Source of the DNA: a virus
IMG/VR virus record: IMGVR_UViG_3300028840_005764
Coordinates: 78,862-142,861 of that record
Length of the DNA: 64,000 nt
Strand: one strand, 5' to 3'
This document shows, piece after piece, positions 1-6,841 of this stretch (positions are counted from its first letter, which is position 1; the number at the start of each line of letters is the position of its first letter). Below the pieces are notes generated by a model. It did not search any database and was not told where the DNA came from. It saw only the letters and a list, made by a program, of their open reading frames with translations. The position numbers and the translations under genes are program-made.

Positions 1-657
1 AAACATATTGTATTTGTTGATGAAAATAGTATTGAAGACAACAGTGACGCTTTGCGTCAAAAGGTGCGTTCTCTAAACGATGAACATCAGGACTCATTGA
101 ATAGGAAAAATCTTTTGGAGTCACAGATCAAAACTGTTGAACAGAAGCTTGCAATAGCTGAATTTTGGGTTGTAGGTTTTGGGTCAAAAGGTTTAAAAAA
201 CTTTGTGATCAACGGTATATTAGGATTACTGGAACAGAGGACAAACGAGTACCTCAGTGAACTGACTGACGGTTATATGCGTGTGTCTTGGGAGAGTGAA
301 AAACAATCAAAAAAGACAAAGAAATCTATGGATAAACTTATGTTAAATGTGAAGACAGGTAATAGAGGATATAGAGAATATCATTGGTGTAGTGAAGGGG
401 AAAGATCCAGAGTTTGGTTGTCAACAGAGTTGGCATTAAATGAAATCAAAAGAACAACTGTTGATATAGGTCTGATAGATGAATGTCTTGATGGTTTGGA
501 TTCACAAGGCATTGTAAAGGCTGTCGAGTTAATAAGTGGCGAGAGTACGAAGAGAAAAATGATATGTATTTCACACAGAGAAGGTGTTGAAAAACATTTC
601 AGAAATAAAAAAGTAGTTATCATGCACAAGGGAACGTCAACGCTGCGCGCAGCATAG
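1..657 (+). CDS. SbcC/Rad50-like recombination ATPase, C-terminal part (truncated by window edge)
   Basis: The frame is open from base 1, so the gene begins outside the window. The visible part has a coiled-coil-like stretch, then the C-terminal half of an ABC-type SMC/Rad50 ATPase: a signature-like WCSEGERSR, a Walker B with D-loop (GLIDECLDGLDS) and an H-loop (ICISHRE). In this family (SbcC, T4 gp46) the protein pairs with an Mre11-like nuclease to process DNA ends during recombination and phage replication. The nuclease partner is not visible here and may lie to the left. It precedes repair and recombination genes (RuvC-like, UDG), which fits. Confidence 0.8.
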   Translation, partial: KHIVFVDENSIEDNSDALRQKVRSLNDEHQDSLNRKNLLESQIKTVEQKLAIAEFWVVGFGSKGLKNFVINGILGLLEQRTNEYLSELTDGYMRVSWESEKQSKKTKKSMDKLMLNVKTGNRGYREYHWCSEGERSRVWLSTELALNEIKRTTVDIGLIDECLDGLDSQGIVKAVELISGESTKRKMICISHREGVEKHFRNKKVVIMHKGTSTLRAA

Positions 658-666
658 GGAGTAGAG

Positions 667-1233
667 ATGAAAGACCCAGCAGAATTGATGAAGTTGGTGA
701 ATTTCCAGAACATGAAGATCCGCGAGCTCGGCCTCAAGATCAACGAACTTGAGGGACAGGCGATTCACTTGTACCAGAACTTCGATGCTTTGGCCCAGTT
801 CTTGATCTACATGATTCAAAAGTTCGGAGAAGATCAAAGCGGTACTTGTTCGGTTGGCATTCCACTGGAAAGCCTGCGCTCGGTACCACCTGGAAGTTGG
901 GTTAAGACAGAGAACATCGAGGACATGAAGATCTTGACCGTGATGGAACATGATACGATGGAGGAGATTATGGGTCAGGGCGGCGGTGGTCCAGTGCCAT
1001 TGGCCGGTGCCACACCACCGGGACGGACAACACCTCCAGGACGTCCACAGCCTATGGCTGCCCCACCACCGCCGCCCCGCCCACCACGTCATTGCGCGCC
1101 ACCACCGCCTTCAGCGAAGATGGATATGGATGACGCCCCCACGTCAAAGCCATCAGTGCATGAGGTGACTTTGTCATCCCAGTCCGTGGTTCCGCAGGAT
1201 AGCAACCCGGCGCCCAGCACTGATGGTGAATGA
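667..1233 (+). CDS. Hypothetical protein with helical N-terminus and proline-rich tail
   Basis: 188 residues. Residues 1-60 look like an amphipathic coiled-coil helix; about residues 105-150 are dominated by Gly, Pro and Ala with PPPPP runs, and the tail is Ser/Pro-rich and probably disordered. It starts 9 bp after the Rad50-like gene with a GGGAG ribosome site and is followed at once by a zinc-ribbon gene. No enzymatic motif is seen. The base composition is clearly more GC-rich than the gene before it. Function unknown; the architecture suggests an adaptor or scaffold. Confidence 0.65.
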   Translation: MKDPAELMKLVNFQNMKIRELGLKINELEGQAIHLYQNFDALAQFLIYMIQKFGEDQSGTCSVGIPLESLRSVPPGSWVKTENIEDMKILTVMEHDTMEEIMGQGGGGPVPLAGATPPGRTTPPGRPQPMAAPPPPPRPPRHCAPPPPSAKMDMDDAPTSKPSVHEVTLSSQSVVPQDSNPAPSTDGE

Positions 1234-1234
1234 C

Positions 1235-1462
1235 ATGCCGATCTACGACTATTATTGTGAGAAATGCCATCAGAGGTTCGAGGACTGGCATACACGGATG
1301 GATGACGATCCGGAGCCATGCCCAACGTGCGGAGCTCTCTCGCCGCGTGTGAGGCATACAAGCCAGAATCTGAAGAAGGTTGAATACGTACCTCCTCCGC
1401 GTGCGAAACGCAGATTTGGTGAACATCGGGCCTGGCACCATAAGCGTCCTAGGTGGGTCTGA
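1235..1462 (+). CDS. FmdB-type zinc-ribbon protein
   Basis: 75 residues. The start at 1235 gives the FmdB-like opening MPIYDYYCEKC followed by CPTCG, two CxxC knuckles spaced as in the FmdB/regulatory zinc-ribbon family. The upstream ATG at 1223 is rejected because it would overlap the previous gene and spoil this N-terminus. The C-terminus is basic. The stop overlaps the start of the RuvC-like gene (TGATG), so translation is probably coupled. The exact role of such phage zinc ribbons is not known. Confidence 0.75.
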   Translation: MPIYDYYCEKCHQRFEDWHTRMDDDPEPCPTCGALSPRVRHTSQNLKKVEYVPPPRAKRRFGEHRAWHHKRPRWV

Positions 1463-2223
1463 TGGCGAAGAAACCGATTCCAGTCCAAGAACAGCGTCGT
1501 TTATTGGTCGAGAACATGAGATATTTACATCATGTTTTCACCAGTTACGATAAACAATGGGTGATGGGAATCGATCCATCGTTGAATCATACAGCTGTAG
1601 CAGTGCAAAAAATACGGAAAAAGCGTGTCAAAGTATCCAGTTCACCAGCTACAATACGAGATTCAAAGCAGAAAAAAACCGCTACACATCGAATCGCGCT
1701 TACCCGTCATTTCCTGATAAACCAGGTTCAAAAATACCCACCATTATTGATTGCGGTTGAAGGCTATGCCTACGGCCGCGCCATGAATCGTGAGCTGCTT
1801 GGAGAAGTCGGAGGTATGATTCGTCTGAATGTGTTTTGGGATCATCCAGATGAAGTTGGGCCGGTATTGATTGTTGGTGCCACGCAATTGAAAAAATTCA
1901 TTTTGGGTTCAGGAACAGTAGGAGGTGGTAAAAAGACAAAACAATTAATAATTATGAATGTGTTTAAGAAATGGGGTATTGAAGTAGCTGATGATAATGA
2001 AGCTGATGCTATAGTGTTGGTTAGGATGGCAAAAGAATTCGTGAAATTTGTTTTAAAATTACATGATAAAATTCCGTCTGATGAAAAAGGATTACGTAAT
2101 TTTGTAAATAATGGATGGGAAGAATATGGATATAAAAAATATATATGGGAAATATTTTGTTCGTTTGTGATCAATAAAGGTAATAACCAGCTCTTTGATT
2201 TTTGTAGTGAAGGCAAACTATGA
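1462..2223 (+). CDS. RuvC-like Holliday junction resolvase
   Basis: 253 residues with an RNase H-like fold pattern: D38 in MGIDPSLNHTAVAV, E100 in IAVEGYAYG, and an acidic third motif at about 177-182 (DDNEADAI). These are the metal ligands of RuvC-type resolvases, which cleave four-way junctions; in phages they resolve replication and recombination intermediates before packaging. The middle segment (GSGTVGGGKKTK) resembles the glycine/lysine-rich loop of phage RuvC relatives. The C-terminal 60 residues are not recognised. Start chosen at the ATG overlapping the preceding stop. It sits in a recombination and repair group. Confidence 0.8.
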   Translation: MAKKPIPVQEQRRLLVENMRYLHHVFTSYDKQWVMGIDPSLNHTAVAVQKIRKKRVKVSSSPATIRDSKQKKTATHRIALTRHFLINQVQKYPPLLIAVEGYAYGRAMNRELLGEVGGMIRLNVFWDHPDEVGPVLIVGATQLKKFILGSGTVGGGKKTKQLIIMNVFKKWGIEVADDNEADAIVLVRMAKEFVKFVLKLHDKIPSDEKGLRNFVNNGWEEYGYKKYIWEIFCSFVINKGNNQLFDFCSEGKL

Positions 2224-2774
2224 AAATTAAGAGAAGGCCTAGAAAAATTTATAGAATTCCAAAAGAATCTTTGAAAAAAGGATGTGTTCTTGAGAGTAAA
2301 TACTTTCCATATAAGTTGTTAATGTATATTATCAAATGGGGTATACCATATAATTTATATTCCAATAACAAAATGTATTATTTGAATATATTGGGTAAGG
2401 CGAAATACAAAAGAGAGAAACATTTTAATAGAAAGCCAAGAAGTTATTCTTCATGCGAGCCAATTTATAATAACGGCGTTAAACCTAAAGACAAAGACCC
2501 AGTTTTATATAAACAATATAAACAATTGAGAGAATGTTTTATTAATAAGGGTAGGCCATTACATGTTTACTGTGAATATGACATGCATCAGGTATCTTTG
2601 GAAACTTGTTTTTGCAGGTGTGATAAAGAATGTTCTTCGCTGCGGCCTCGCTGGTTGGTTGGGGAAGATGATGGTTTGTACAGTTATATGAATGATTTTA
2701 TGAAATTGCAGAGGTTGGTCAATTTGTTGTACGGCACCGTTAGAAAACGTGACATAGAACCAACCAATCAATGA
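2220..2774 (+). CDS. Hypothetical basic protein with cysteine cluster
   Basis: 184 residues, strongly basic at the N-terminus (KIKRRPRKIYR), with a cysteine/histidine cluster near residues 117-141 (CEYDMH, CFCRCDKEC) that could bind zinc. AT-rich and coupled to its neighbours by ATGA overlaps at both ends. No family recognised. Confidence 0.65.
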   Translation: MKIKRRPRKIYRIPKESLKKGCVLESKYFPYKLLMYIIKWGIPYNLYSNNKMYYLNILGKAKYKREKHFNRKPRSYSSCEPIYNNGVKPKDKDPVLYKQYKQLRECFINKGRPLHVYCEYDMHQVSLETCFCRCDKECSSLRPRWLVGEDDGLYSYMNDFMKLQRLVNLLYGTVRKRDIEPTNQ

Positions 2775-3073
2775 AGAGTGAGCGTGAAAATTTTACCGAA
2801 GGTGAAAGGGATATGTGTCGTTATTTATTGGCGGTTGCAATCAAAGATGCTGTCACCAATAGTAACAAACAATATGATATGAAGTGTAAACGTGATGCAG
2901 TAAGATGGTTAAAATCTGATAATGAAATGGGGTTCTCATTTATAAATGTTGTGTCTTTCTTATTTGGGGATCAATTAGATTATTCTTGTTTGAGGAAAAG
3001 GATATTAGAACTAATTGAAGAAAAATCAGTCACAGCAGATGACGCCAACATTGAAAGATTAATAGATGCATGA
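2771..3073 (+). CDS. Hypothetical small helical protein
   Basis: 100 residues, predicted mostly helical from its pattern (FTEGERDMCRYLLAVAIKDAV, then KRDAVRWLKSD). It resembles small phage proteins annotated only by length. It is coupled by ATGA to the gene before and overlaps the uracil-DNA glycosylase start by 8 bp, so it is probably co-translated with the repair genes. Function unknown. Confidence 0.6.
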   Translation: MKSERENFTEGERDMCRYLLAVAIKDAVTNSNKQYDMKCKRDAVRWLKSDNEMGFSFINVVSFLFGDQLDYSCLRKRILELIEEKSVTADDANIERLIDA

Positions 3074-3629
3074 AATACCAAGACAATCCATTTGTAACAT
3101 GTGCCGCCTGTGGAAAACCAGGAGGCAAGTGGTCGTGTCTGACGGCGGGATCCGTGAATGCCGAGTGGTGGTTGTTGGTGAGGCACCTGGTGCTGAAGAA
3201 GACAAGAAAGGCAAACCTTTCGTCGGTAAGAGCGGTAGCTTACTTCGAAGTGCTATTCAGGAATCTGTCGGGATCGTATTAGGTACAGATGCGGTCGTTC
3301 TCAATACTGTCAGCTGTAGACCACCCAATAATAGAGACCCCAAGGATGATGAGAAAGACGCATGTTTGAATTGGTTGCGTCTCAATATACGCAGGATCAA
3401 ACCGAGGATAGTATTATCTGTTGGCAAACATGCGGCGGCTGTATTCACCCCTGAGAGAGATAGAGGTTTATTTTTCAGTAAGCGATACTTATATGAGATG
3501 TGGCGCGAATATGGATTCATTATGATGCATGTGTGGCACCCTGGTTATGTTCTAAGAAATCGAACAAGTATGAATGAATGGTGTAGGCATTTGAAACTTT
3601 TCGGCGAAAGATTGTTGGAGTTGTCATGA
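3066..3629 (+). CDS. Family 4-type uracil-DNA glycosylase with Fe-S cluster
   Basis: 187 residues. Motif A is VVVGEAPGAEEDKKGKPF with the GEAPG signature of family 4 UDGs. The late motif HPGYVL fits the DNA-intercalating HPxxxL loop. Four cysteines (10, 13, 84, 100) have the C-x2-C ... C-x15-C spacing of the 4Fe-4S cluster in thermophilic family 4 enzymes. These enzymes excise uracil left by dUTP incorporation or cytosine deamination. It lies beside RuvC-like and Rad50-like genes and overlaps both neighbours slightly, indicating one operon. An N-terminal domain or fusion is absent. Confidence 0.88.
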   Translation: MHEIPRQSICNMCRLWKTRRQVVVSDGGIRECRVVVVGEAPGAEEDKKGKPFVGKSGSLLRSAIQESVGIVLGTDAVVLNTVSCRPPNNRDPKDDEKDACLNWLRLNIRRIKPRIVLSVGKHAAAVFTPERDRGLFFSKRYLYEMWREYGFIMMHVWHPGYVLRNRTSMNEWCRHLKLFGERLLELS

Positions 3630-3826
3630 TAATAAAATATGAATCTATATCTTGCCCAAAGTGTGGTTCTTATATATGTCAAAGTGTTGTAGTTAATACA
3701 TTGTTTTATGACTCAGGACCGGAATGTGTTCATGTTGGTTATTGTATATTTTGCAGACATTATTATGAAATAGATCCTATTGGCGAACGTCTAGTTGATA
3801 TGGGTTCAGTCAGTATAGCAAGGTGA
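3626..3826 (+). CDS. Zinc-ribbon microprotein
   Basis: 66 residues with two CxxC knuckles (CPKCG near residue 10 and CIFC near 40), the pattern of a small zinc ribbon. Coupled to the UDG gene by an ATGA overlap. Several unrelated-looking zinc-ribbon microproteins occur across this genome. Function unknown. Confidence 0.65.
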   Translation: MIIKYESISCPKCGSYICQSVVVNTLFYDSGPECVHVGYCIFCRHYYEIDPIGERLVDMGSVSIAR

Positions 3827-3830
3827 ACTA

Positions 3831-4109
3831 ATGCCAAAGACAAATATGAAACGTATGCGGCGTCGTATTAAACGCCATCGTAAAGAAAAAGAAGAATATG
3901 GAGGTCCTTTGATCGTTGTTGATGACGGCAATGATGTGAGATTCAATATTGGCAGTGGCAGGCTTGCTCCATGGAAAGGAGCATTGACTTCTGAGATGGC
4001 AACAGATCATGATGGTCGTGGTATTTTGAGGTGGATTATTGAAAAGAGTGATTTTGATGAGACTGCTAAAGAGATAATTACAGAGCAATTGGATTCGGTT
4101 TGGTTCTAA
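3831..4109 (+). CDS. Hypothetical protein with arginine-rich N-terminus
   Basis: 92 residues. Residues 5-20 are very basic (KRMRRRIKRHRK), suggesting nucleic acid contact; the rest is mixed acidic and hydrophobic. It follows the previous gene by 4 bp. No recognised domain. Confidence 0.6.
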   Translation: MPKTNMKRMRRRIKRHRKEKEEYGGPLIVVDDGNDVRFNIGSGRLAPWKGALTSEMATDHDGRGILRWIIEKSDFDETAKEIITEQLDSVWF

Positions 4110-4110
4110 T

Positions 4111-4359
4111 ATGAACAACGCAACCAGATATATATTAAGTTGTATTTTGCCAAGAACCCCTTCTTACATAGGTGGTAACTTTGCTATGACTACAAATGGT
4201 GCGTCAGAACCAGGGCCAATGGTTCGTTGCATAGATTGCGTTGAACGTAAGAAATGTAAACGTATATCTAGAAATGTTAATAAATATAAGAAAAGAGAAT
4301 GTAGATATTTTGTAATAGATTTAGTGAAACAATCTAATTATTATGCAAATAAAAAATGA
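4111..4359 (+). CDS. Hypothetical cysteine-containing small protein
   Basis: 82 residues with a basic cysteine cluster CIDCVERKKCKR that could chelate a metal with the later C in RECRYF. It starts 2 bp after the previous stop. The N-terminal third is weakly hydrophobic. Function unknown. Confidence 0.55.
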   Translation: MNNATRYILSCILPRTPSYIGGNFAMTTNGASEPGPMVRCIDCVERKKCKRISRNVNKYKKRECRYFVIDLVKQSNYYANKK

Positions 4360-4432
4360 TATACGATACACAATTACTTGAATATACAATTTATTCACAT
4401 ATAATAATCTTTATTAGTAAGAGGAGGTTGCT

Positions 4433-4603
4433 ATGACCAGAATTCTTGGTTTGTTGTTGGTTTTTGTCGGTCTTTTGTTAGGTTGTCCGAAGAAAAGTGC
4501 CGTGAAACCGGCGGATGAAGAGCCGCAGCTCAAGGTGGATGGCGGGAAAGTTGAATCTCCACAGAAAGCGGAGATCGCGAAGGAAGATGCGGGGAAGAAA
4601 TAG
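4433..4603 (+). CDS. Small lipoprotein
   Basis: 56 residues, preceded by a strong AAGAGGAGG ribosome site. The N-terminus is a signal peptide with a lipobox (LLVFVGLLLGC, cysteine 18), so the mature protein would be a 39-residue lysine/glutamate-rich lipid-anchored peptide. Phages use such lipoproteins for superinfection exclusion or as outer-membrane spanins; neither is proven here, and no paired inner-membrane spanin is seen next to it. It is the last plus-strand gene before the convergent minus-strand tRNA array. Confidence 0.75.
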   Translation: MTRILGLLLVFVGLLLGCPKKSAVKPADEEPQLKVDGGKVESPQKAEIAKEDAGKK

Positions 4604-4676
4604 CAGGGGTGGGAGGGTTCGAACCCCCGGCCCCCAGGACCAAAACCTGGTGTTCTACCAACTGAACTACACCCCT
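4604..4676 (-). tRNA. tRNA-Gln(TTG)
   Basis: Complete cloverleaf on the minus strand: acceptor AGGGGTG pairs with CACCCCT, anticodon loop TTTTGGT gives TTG, T-loop TTCGAAC, discriminator G as in bacterial glutamine tRNAs. CCA is not encoded. Its 5' end overlaps the MazG-like gene stop by two bases. Confidence 0.93.
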
Positions 4677-5007
4677 ATCTGTTATCACCACTTCCATTTA
4701 GTGCATCTCGTTGTTTTCTAGATGCTAATTTTTGTAGATTTTCAAATGCAACTCCTTCCATGTCTAAACCGAGCTCAGTACACATAGCAGCTATGTACCA
4801 AAGAACGTCACCAAGTTCTTTGCTTATTTCTCTTATTTTATCAGGAGTCATTATTCCATTGTTGTCACGTAATACTTTCTTTACTTTCTCGGCTACTTCT
4901 CCGGCTTCTCCCGTAAGACCAAGAACAGGATAAATATAGTTATTATAACGATTTGGATATTTGGCTGTTTCGAATGCACCTTCTTGATAATCGCGAAAAC
5001 TTAGCAT
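4675..5007 (-). CDS. MazG-like nucleotide pyrophosphohydrolase
   Basis: 110 residues with the all-alpha NTP pyrophosphohydrolase pattern: GLTGEAGEVAEKVKK (ExxE metal site) and KELGDVLWYIAAM (ExxD). MazG-type enzymes hydrolyse NTPs or dNTPs to monophosphates; phage copies have been proposed to act on nucleotide pools or alarmone signalling. It lies inside the tRNA array, flanked by tRNA-Gln and tRNA-Ser, with an AGGAG ribosome site. Single short-domain form, as common in phages. Confidence 0.88.
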   Translation of the reverse strand: MLSFRDYQEGAFETAKYPNRYNNYIYPVLGLTGEAGEVAEKVKKVLRDNNGIMTPDKIREISKELGDVLWYIAAMCTELGLDMEGVAFENLQKLASRKQRDALNGSGDNR

Positions 5008-5027
5008 GTTTTATCTCCTTATGTGAA

Positions 5028-5115
5028 TGGCGGAAGGGGAGGGATTCGAACCCCCGGAGCTTTTACACCCTCTTGTTTTCAAGACAAGTACCATAAGCCG
5101 CTCGGTCACCCTTCC
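5028..5115 (-). tRNA. tRNA-Ser(TGA)
   Basis: Class II tRNA with a long variable arm; anticodon loop CTTGAAA gives TGA; acceptor GGAAGGG/CCCTTCC, discriminator G, CCA encoded. First of four consecutive serine tRNA genes. Confidence 0.95.
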
Positions 5116-5127
5116 ACAAGAACAAGA

Positions 5128-5212
5128 CGGAAGGTAGAGGATTCGAACCTCTGGAGCTGTTACACCCTCACGCTCTCCAAGCGCGCGCCTTAAACCGCTC
5201 GGCCAACCTTCC
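5128..5212 (-). tRNA. tRNA-Ser(GGA)
   Basis: Class II tRNA; anticodon loop TTGGAGA gives GGA; anticodon stem CGCGC/GCGTG with one G-T pair; discriminator G; CCA not encoded. The variable arm matches that of the neighbouring serine tRNAs. Confidence 0.94.
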
Positions 5213-5220
5213 AAGATGAT

Positions 5221-5305
5221 CGGAAGAGAGAGGATTCGAACCTCTGAGGCTGTTACACCCACTTGTTTTCGAGACAAGCGCCTTCAACCACTCGGCCACT
5301 CTTCC
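5221..5305 (-). tRNA. tRNA-Ser(CGA)
   Basis: Class II tRNA; anticodon loop CTCGAAA gives CGA; acceptor GGAAGAG/CTCTTCC; discriminator G; no encoded CCA. Stem and variable arm closely resemble tRNA-Ser(TGA), suggesting duplication and anticodon change. Confidence 0.95.
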
Positions 5306-5306
5306 A

Positions 5307-5394
5307 TGGCGGAAGGTAGAGGATTCGAACCTCTGGAGCTGTTACACCCGCTGGTTTAGCAAACCAGTGCCTTCAACCTCTCGGCCAACCTTCC
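5307..5394 (-). tRNA. tRNA-Ser(GCT)
   Basis: Class II tRNA; anticodon loop TTGCTAA gives GCT; acceptor GGAAGGT/ACCTTCC; CCA encoded. With the three preceding genes this covers every serine codon box. Confidence 0.95.
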
Positions 5395-5530
5395 CTTGTA
5401 TTATATTTGTGAGATTTTCTAATTCTTTGATTGTGAAATCAATTATATCTACCATTTCTTGTTGTGTTTTGCCAAGGCACAGCTGCCTAGTGAAACATTC
5501 GATCATAATTTTTGCTTGTTTGGTCCCCAT
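5342..5530 (-). CDS. Possible small hypothetical protein overlapping tRNA-Ser(GCT)
   Basis: 62 codons from ATG at 5530. Residues 1-45 (for example KTQQEMVDIIDFTIKELEN) look like genuine helical protein with AT-rich codons like neighbouring genes, but the last 17 codons run into the tRNA-Ser(GCT) gene. Either a small gene ends inside the tRNA or the tRNA landed in its 3' end. Low confidence. Confidence 0.4.
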   Translation of the reverse strand: MGTKQAKIMIECFTRQLCLGKTQQEMVDIIDFTIKELENLTNIIQGKVGREVEGTGLLNQRV

Positions 5531-5534
5531 AGTT

Positions 5535-5609
5535 TGCCCCTGGAAGGATTCGAACCTTCACTGCGCGGTGCTTGAAACCGCTGTCTCTACCAAGTTGGAC
5601 TACAGGGGC
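5535..5609 (-). tRNA. tRNA-Leu(CAA) with short variable loop
   Basis: Acceptor GCCCCTG/CAGGGGC, anticodon stem GCGGT/ACCGC, loop TTCAAGC giving CAA, discriminator A. The variable loop is only five nucleotides, whereas bacterial leucine tRNAs normally have a long arm. D-stem short (GTC/GAC). Identity by anticodon; charging with leucine is inferred. Confidence 0.85.
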
Positions 5610-5664
5610 ATGATAACAAAAACAGCTTGACAATATCAGTGACTCAGTTATTATGGCGGCTTCG

Positions 5665-5718
5665 AAACACCGTAACCATCTTCTGCAGGCGCCCTGGAGA
5701 AACGTGGTTACGGTGTTT
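5665..5718. repeat. Long perfect hairpin between two tRNA-Leu genes
   Basis: Arms 5665-5678 and 5705-5718 are perfect 14 bp inverted repeats (AAACACCGTAACCA and its complement). The 26 nt loop contains a nested TTCT..AGAA and CAGG..CCTG pairing, so the whole 54 nt can fold as one extended hairpin. No T-run follows on either strand, so it is not a typical intrinsic terminator. It may protect or process the tRNA transcript. Confidence 0.75.
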
Positions 5719-5723
5719 TGCTT

Positions 5724-5798
5724 TGCCCACCCTGAGATTCGAACTCAGACTTTCACGGACCTGAACCGTGTCCCTCTACCAAGTTGGGGTAGGTGGGC
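5724..5798 (-). tRNA. tRNA-Leu(CAG) with short variable loop
   Basis: Acceptor GCCCACC/GGTGGGC, anticodon loop TTCAGGT gives CAG, discriminator A, variable loop AAAGT (five nt). Related to the neighbouring Leu(CAA) in D-arm sequence (CAACTTGGTAGAG). Confidence 0.86.
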
Positions 5799-5805
5799 TG
5801 GGGAA

Positions 5806-6033
5806 GGTACTGGTCGGATTCTCACCGGCGGTCCACCGATAGGGCCATGGTGGTCACTCACCCAGTGCGTTACCGGGAGTTGCTTATTCTGGCCCATAGC
5901 GCGACCCGTCGCGCACGCAGTACCACAGGAAATGCAGCAGCGGGACACCCCGGCGTCAGGATCTTGAGGCATCGGAACCGGGTCTAACATCCTCAAGTCT
6001 GTGTCCAGGCCACCTCGACCTCTCGACTGCTGC
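5806..6033 (-). ncRNA. Candidate structured RNA element(s) in the tRNA array
   Basis: The 237 bp between tRNA-Tyr and tRNA-Leu(CAG) hold no convincing gene but strong nested pairing. Block one: 5806-5812 pairs with 5918-5924 (GGTACTG/CAGTACC), enclosing a GCGCGA..TCGCGC hairpin. Block two: 5934-5940 with 6027-6033 (GCAGCAG/CTGCTGC), then 5943-5948 with 6001-6006 (GGACAC/GTGTCC), then 5963-5969 with 5991-5997 (CTTGAGG/CCTCAAG), all correctly nested. Block one resembles the element at 6241-6327. The minus strand is assumed because flanking tRNAs use it. An 80-codon minus-strand frame also exists here, ending inside tRNA-Leu(CAG), but has no well-placed ribosome site. Confidence 0.5.
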
Positions 6034-6035
6034 GA

Positions 6036-6120
6036 TGTGCGGGGGAGGATTCGAACCTCCATGTTTAGCCTGAGGCGGCAGGTTTACAGCCTGCTGGTTT
6101 CACCGTTCACCCACCCGCAC
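6036..6120 (-). tRNA. tRNA-Tyr(GTA)
   Basis: Class II tRNA with a long variable arm, anticodon loop CTGTAAA giving GTA, acceptor GTGCGGG/CCCGCAC, discriminator A, no encoded CCA. Typical bacterial tyrosine tRNA, which shows that the phage does keep class II arms where expected. Confidence 0.94.
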
Positions 6121-6129
6121 ATAAATCAA

Positions 6130-6202
6130 TACTCGTGCAGGGATTCGAACCCCGAACATCCTGGTCCTAAGCCAGGCGCCTCTGCCGTTGGGCTACACGA
6201 GC
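6130..6202 (-). tRNA. tRNA-Leu(TAG) with short variable loop
   Basis: Anticodon loop CTTAGGA gives TAG; anticodon stem CCTGG/CCAGG; variable loop ATGTT (five nt); acceptor GCTCGTG pairs with CACGAGT with a G-T first pair; discriminator A. Another leucine anticodon on a class I body. Confidence 0.88.
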
Positions 6203-6240
6203 AAATGAGGTAATGAAATGTCGAAAGGAGGTAAAAAATC

Positions 6241-6327
6241 AGGTACTGGCAGGATTTTGGCTACCTGCGGTATGGTCTCTTGACCCTGCTTTGTGGCAGT
6301 CGACACCCGTGCCGATCCGCAGTACCT
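6241..6327. ncRNA. Candidate structured RNA, relative of the 5806-5924 element
   Basis: An 8 bp closing stem (AGGTACTG at 6241-6248, CAGTACCT at 6320-6327) encloses GCAGG..CCTGC, GGTC..GACC and CTGC..GCAG hairpins. The first 30 bases align with the 5806 element (AGGTACTGG, GGATT and GCGGT blocks in the same order) and both end in GCAGTACC. Strand unknown. Two copies flanking tRNA-Tyr and tRNA-Leu(TAG) suggest a repeated RNA family. Confidence 0.5.
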
Positions 6328-6329
6328 TT

Positions 6330-6608
6330 CTAGAACTTCTTCCCTCTACGCGCTTGGTGCTTTTGCCAACGTTTCCTCTGGCGCTCGAGGAAATCGTTTT
6401 TCAATGGCGCGAGCTCCTCCAGCACGATGTGGGAAGAGGTTTGGCTATCTTCAGAAAAAACCAACACCGTATCTTGATTTATATACGTTGTTGATTCTTT
6501 ACACCACATACATTCTTGTACCCTTATTCTCTGGTATTCGTCAATATAAACATTAAGCTGTGCGCCACAAACATTGCAATAATATTGTTTTGGTTCAATA
6601 GCTATCAT
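6330..6608 (-). CDS. Zinc-ribbon protein
   Basis: 92 residues with CNVC (residues 11-14) and CMWC (33-36) knuckles, a small zinc ribbon, then a hydrophobic strand and a basic C-terminal helix (RQRKRWQKHQARRGKK). Overlaps the next minus-strand gene's stop by 4 bp. Function unknown. Confidence 0.65.
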   Translation of the reverse strand: MIAIEPKQYYCNVCGAQLNVYIDEYQRIRVQECMWCKESTTYINQDTVLVFSEDSQTSSHIVLEELAPLKNDFLERQRKRWQKHQARRGKKF

Positions 6609-6841
6609 TTCTTTTTCTCAATCTTTTTCATGACTTTCGCCATTCTTTTCTCTTGACCGTGAAAACATTTCATGATCTTTTTTAGTGCCTTTTTTGGGTT
6701 GTGGTGCATTATCTTACAATGTGTGCTTTGTTCTTCAGCTACCCATTTTTGATCTTTTTCGTGCCAGAAGACAGAGAATTGGTAGTTTTTTAAGAGAGGA
6801 TATTTCACTACACAGGCTCCACATCCCAAGCGACCATACAA
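6605..6841 (-). CDS. Small HicB-like hypothetical protein
   Basis: 78 residues. The core YQFSVFWHEKDQKWVAE followed by NPKKALKKIM resembles the beta-beta-alpha HicB antitoxin fold, and the C-terminus is lysine-rich. No HicA toxin partner is adjacent, so a toxin-antitoxin role is not supported. The true start may be downstream of 6841, since that ATG touches the tRNA-Thr gene. Confidence 0.5.
   Translation of the reverse strand: MYGRLGCGACVVKYPLLKNYQFSVFWHEKDQKWVAEEQSTHCKIMHHNPKKALKKIMKCFHGQEKRMAKVMKKIEKKK

Noticed and set aside
5806-5924. FMN or cobalamin riboswitch
   Set aside because: A phrase like CCGGTGAGAATCCG recalls these riboswitches, but the remaining conserved core and the downstream regulated gene are missing.
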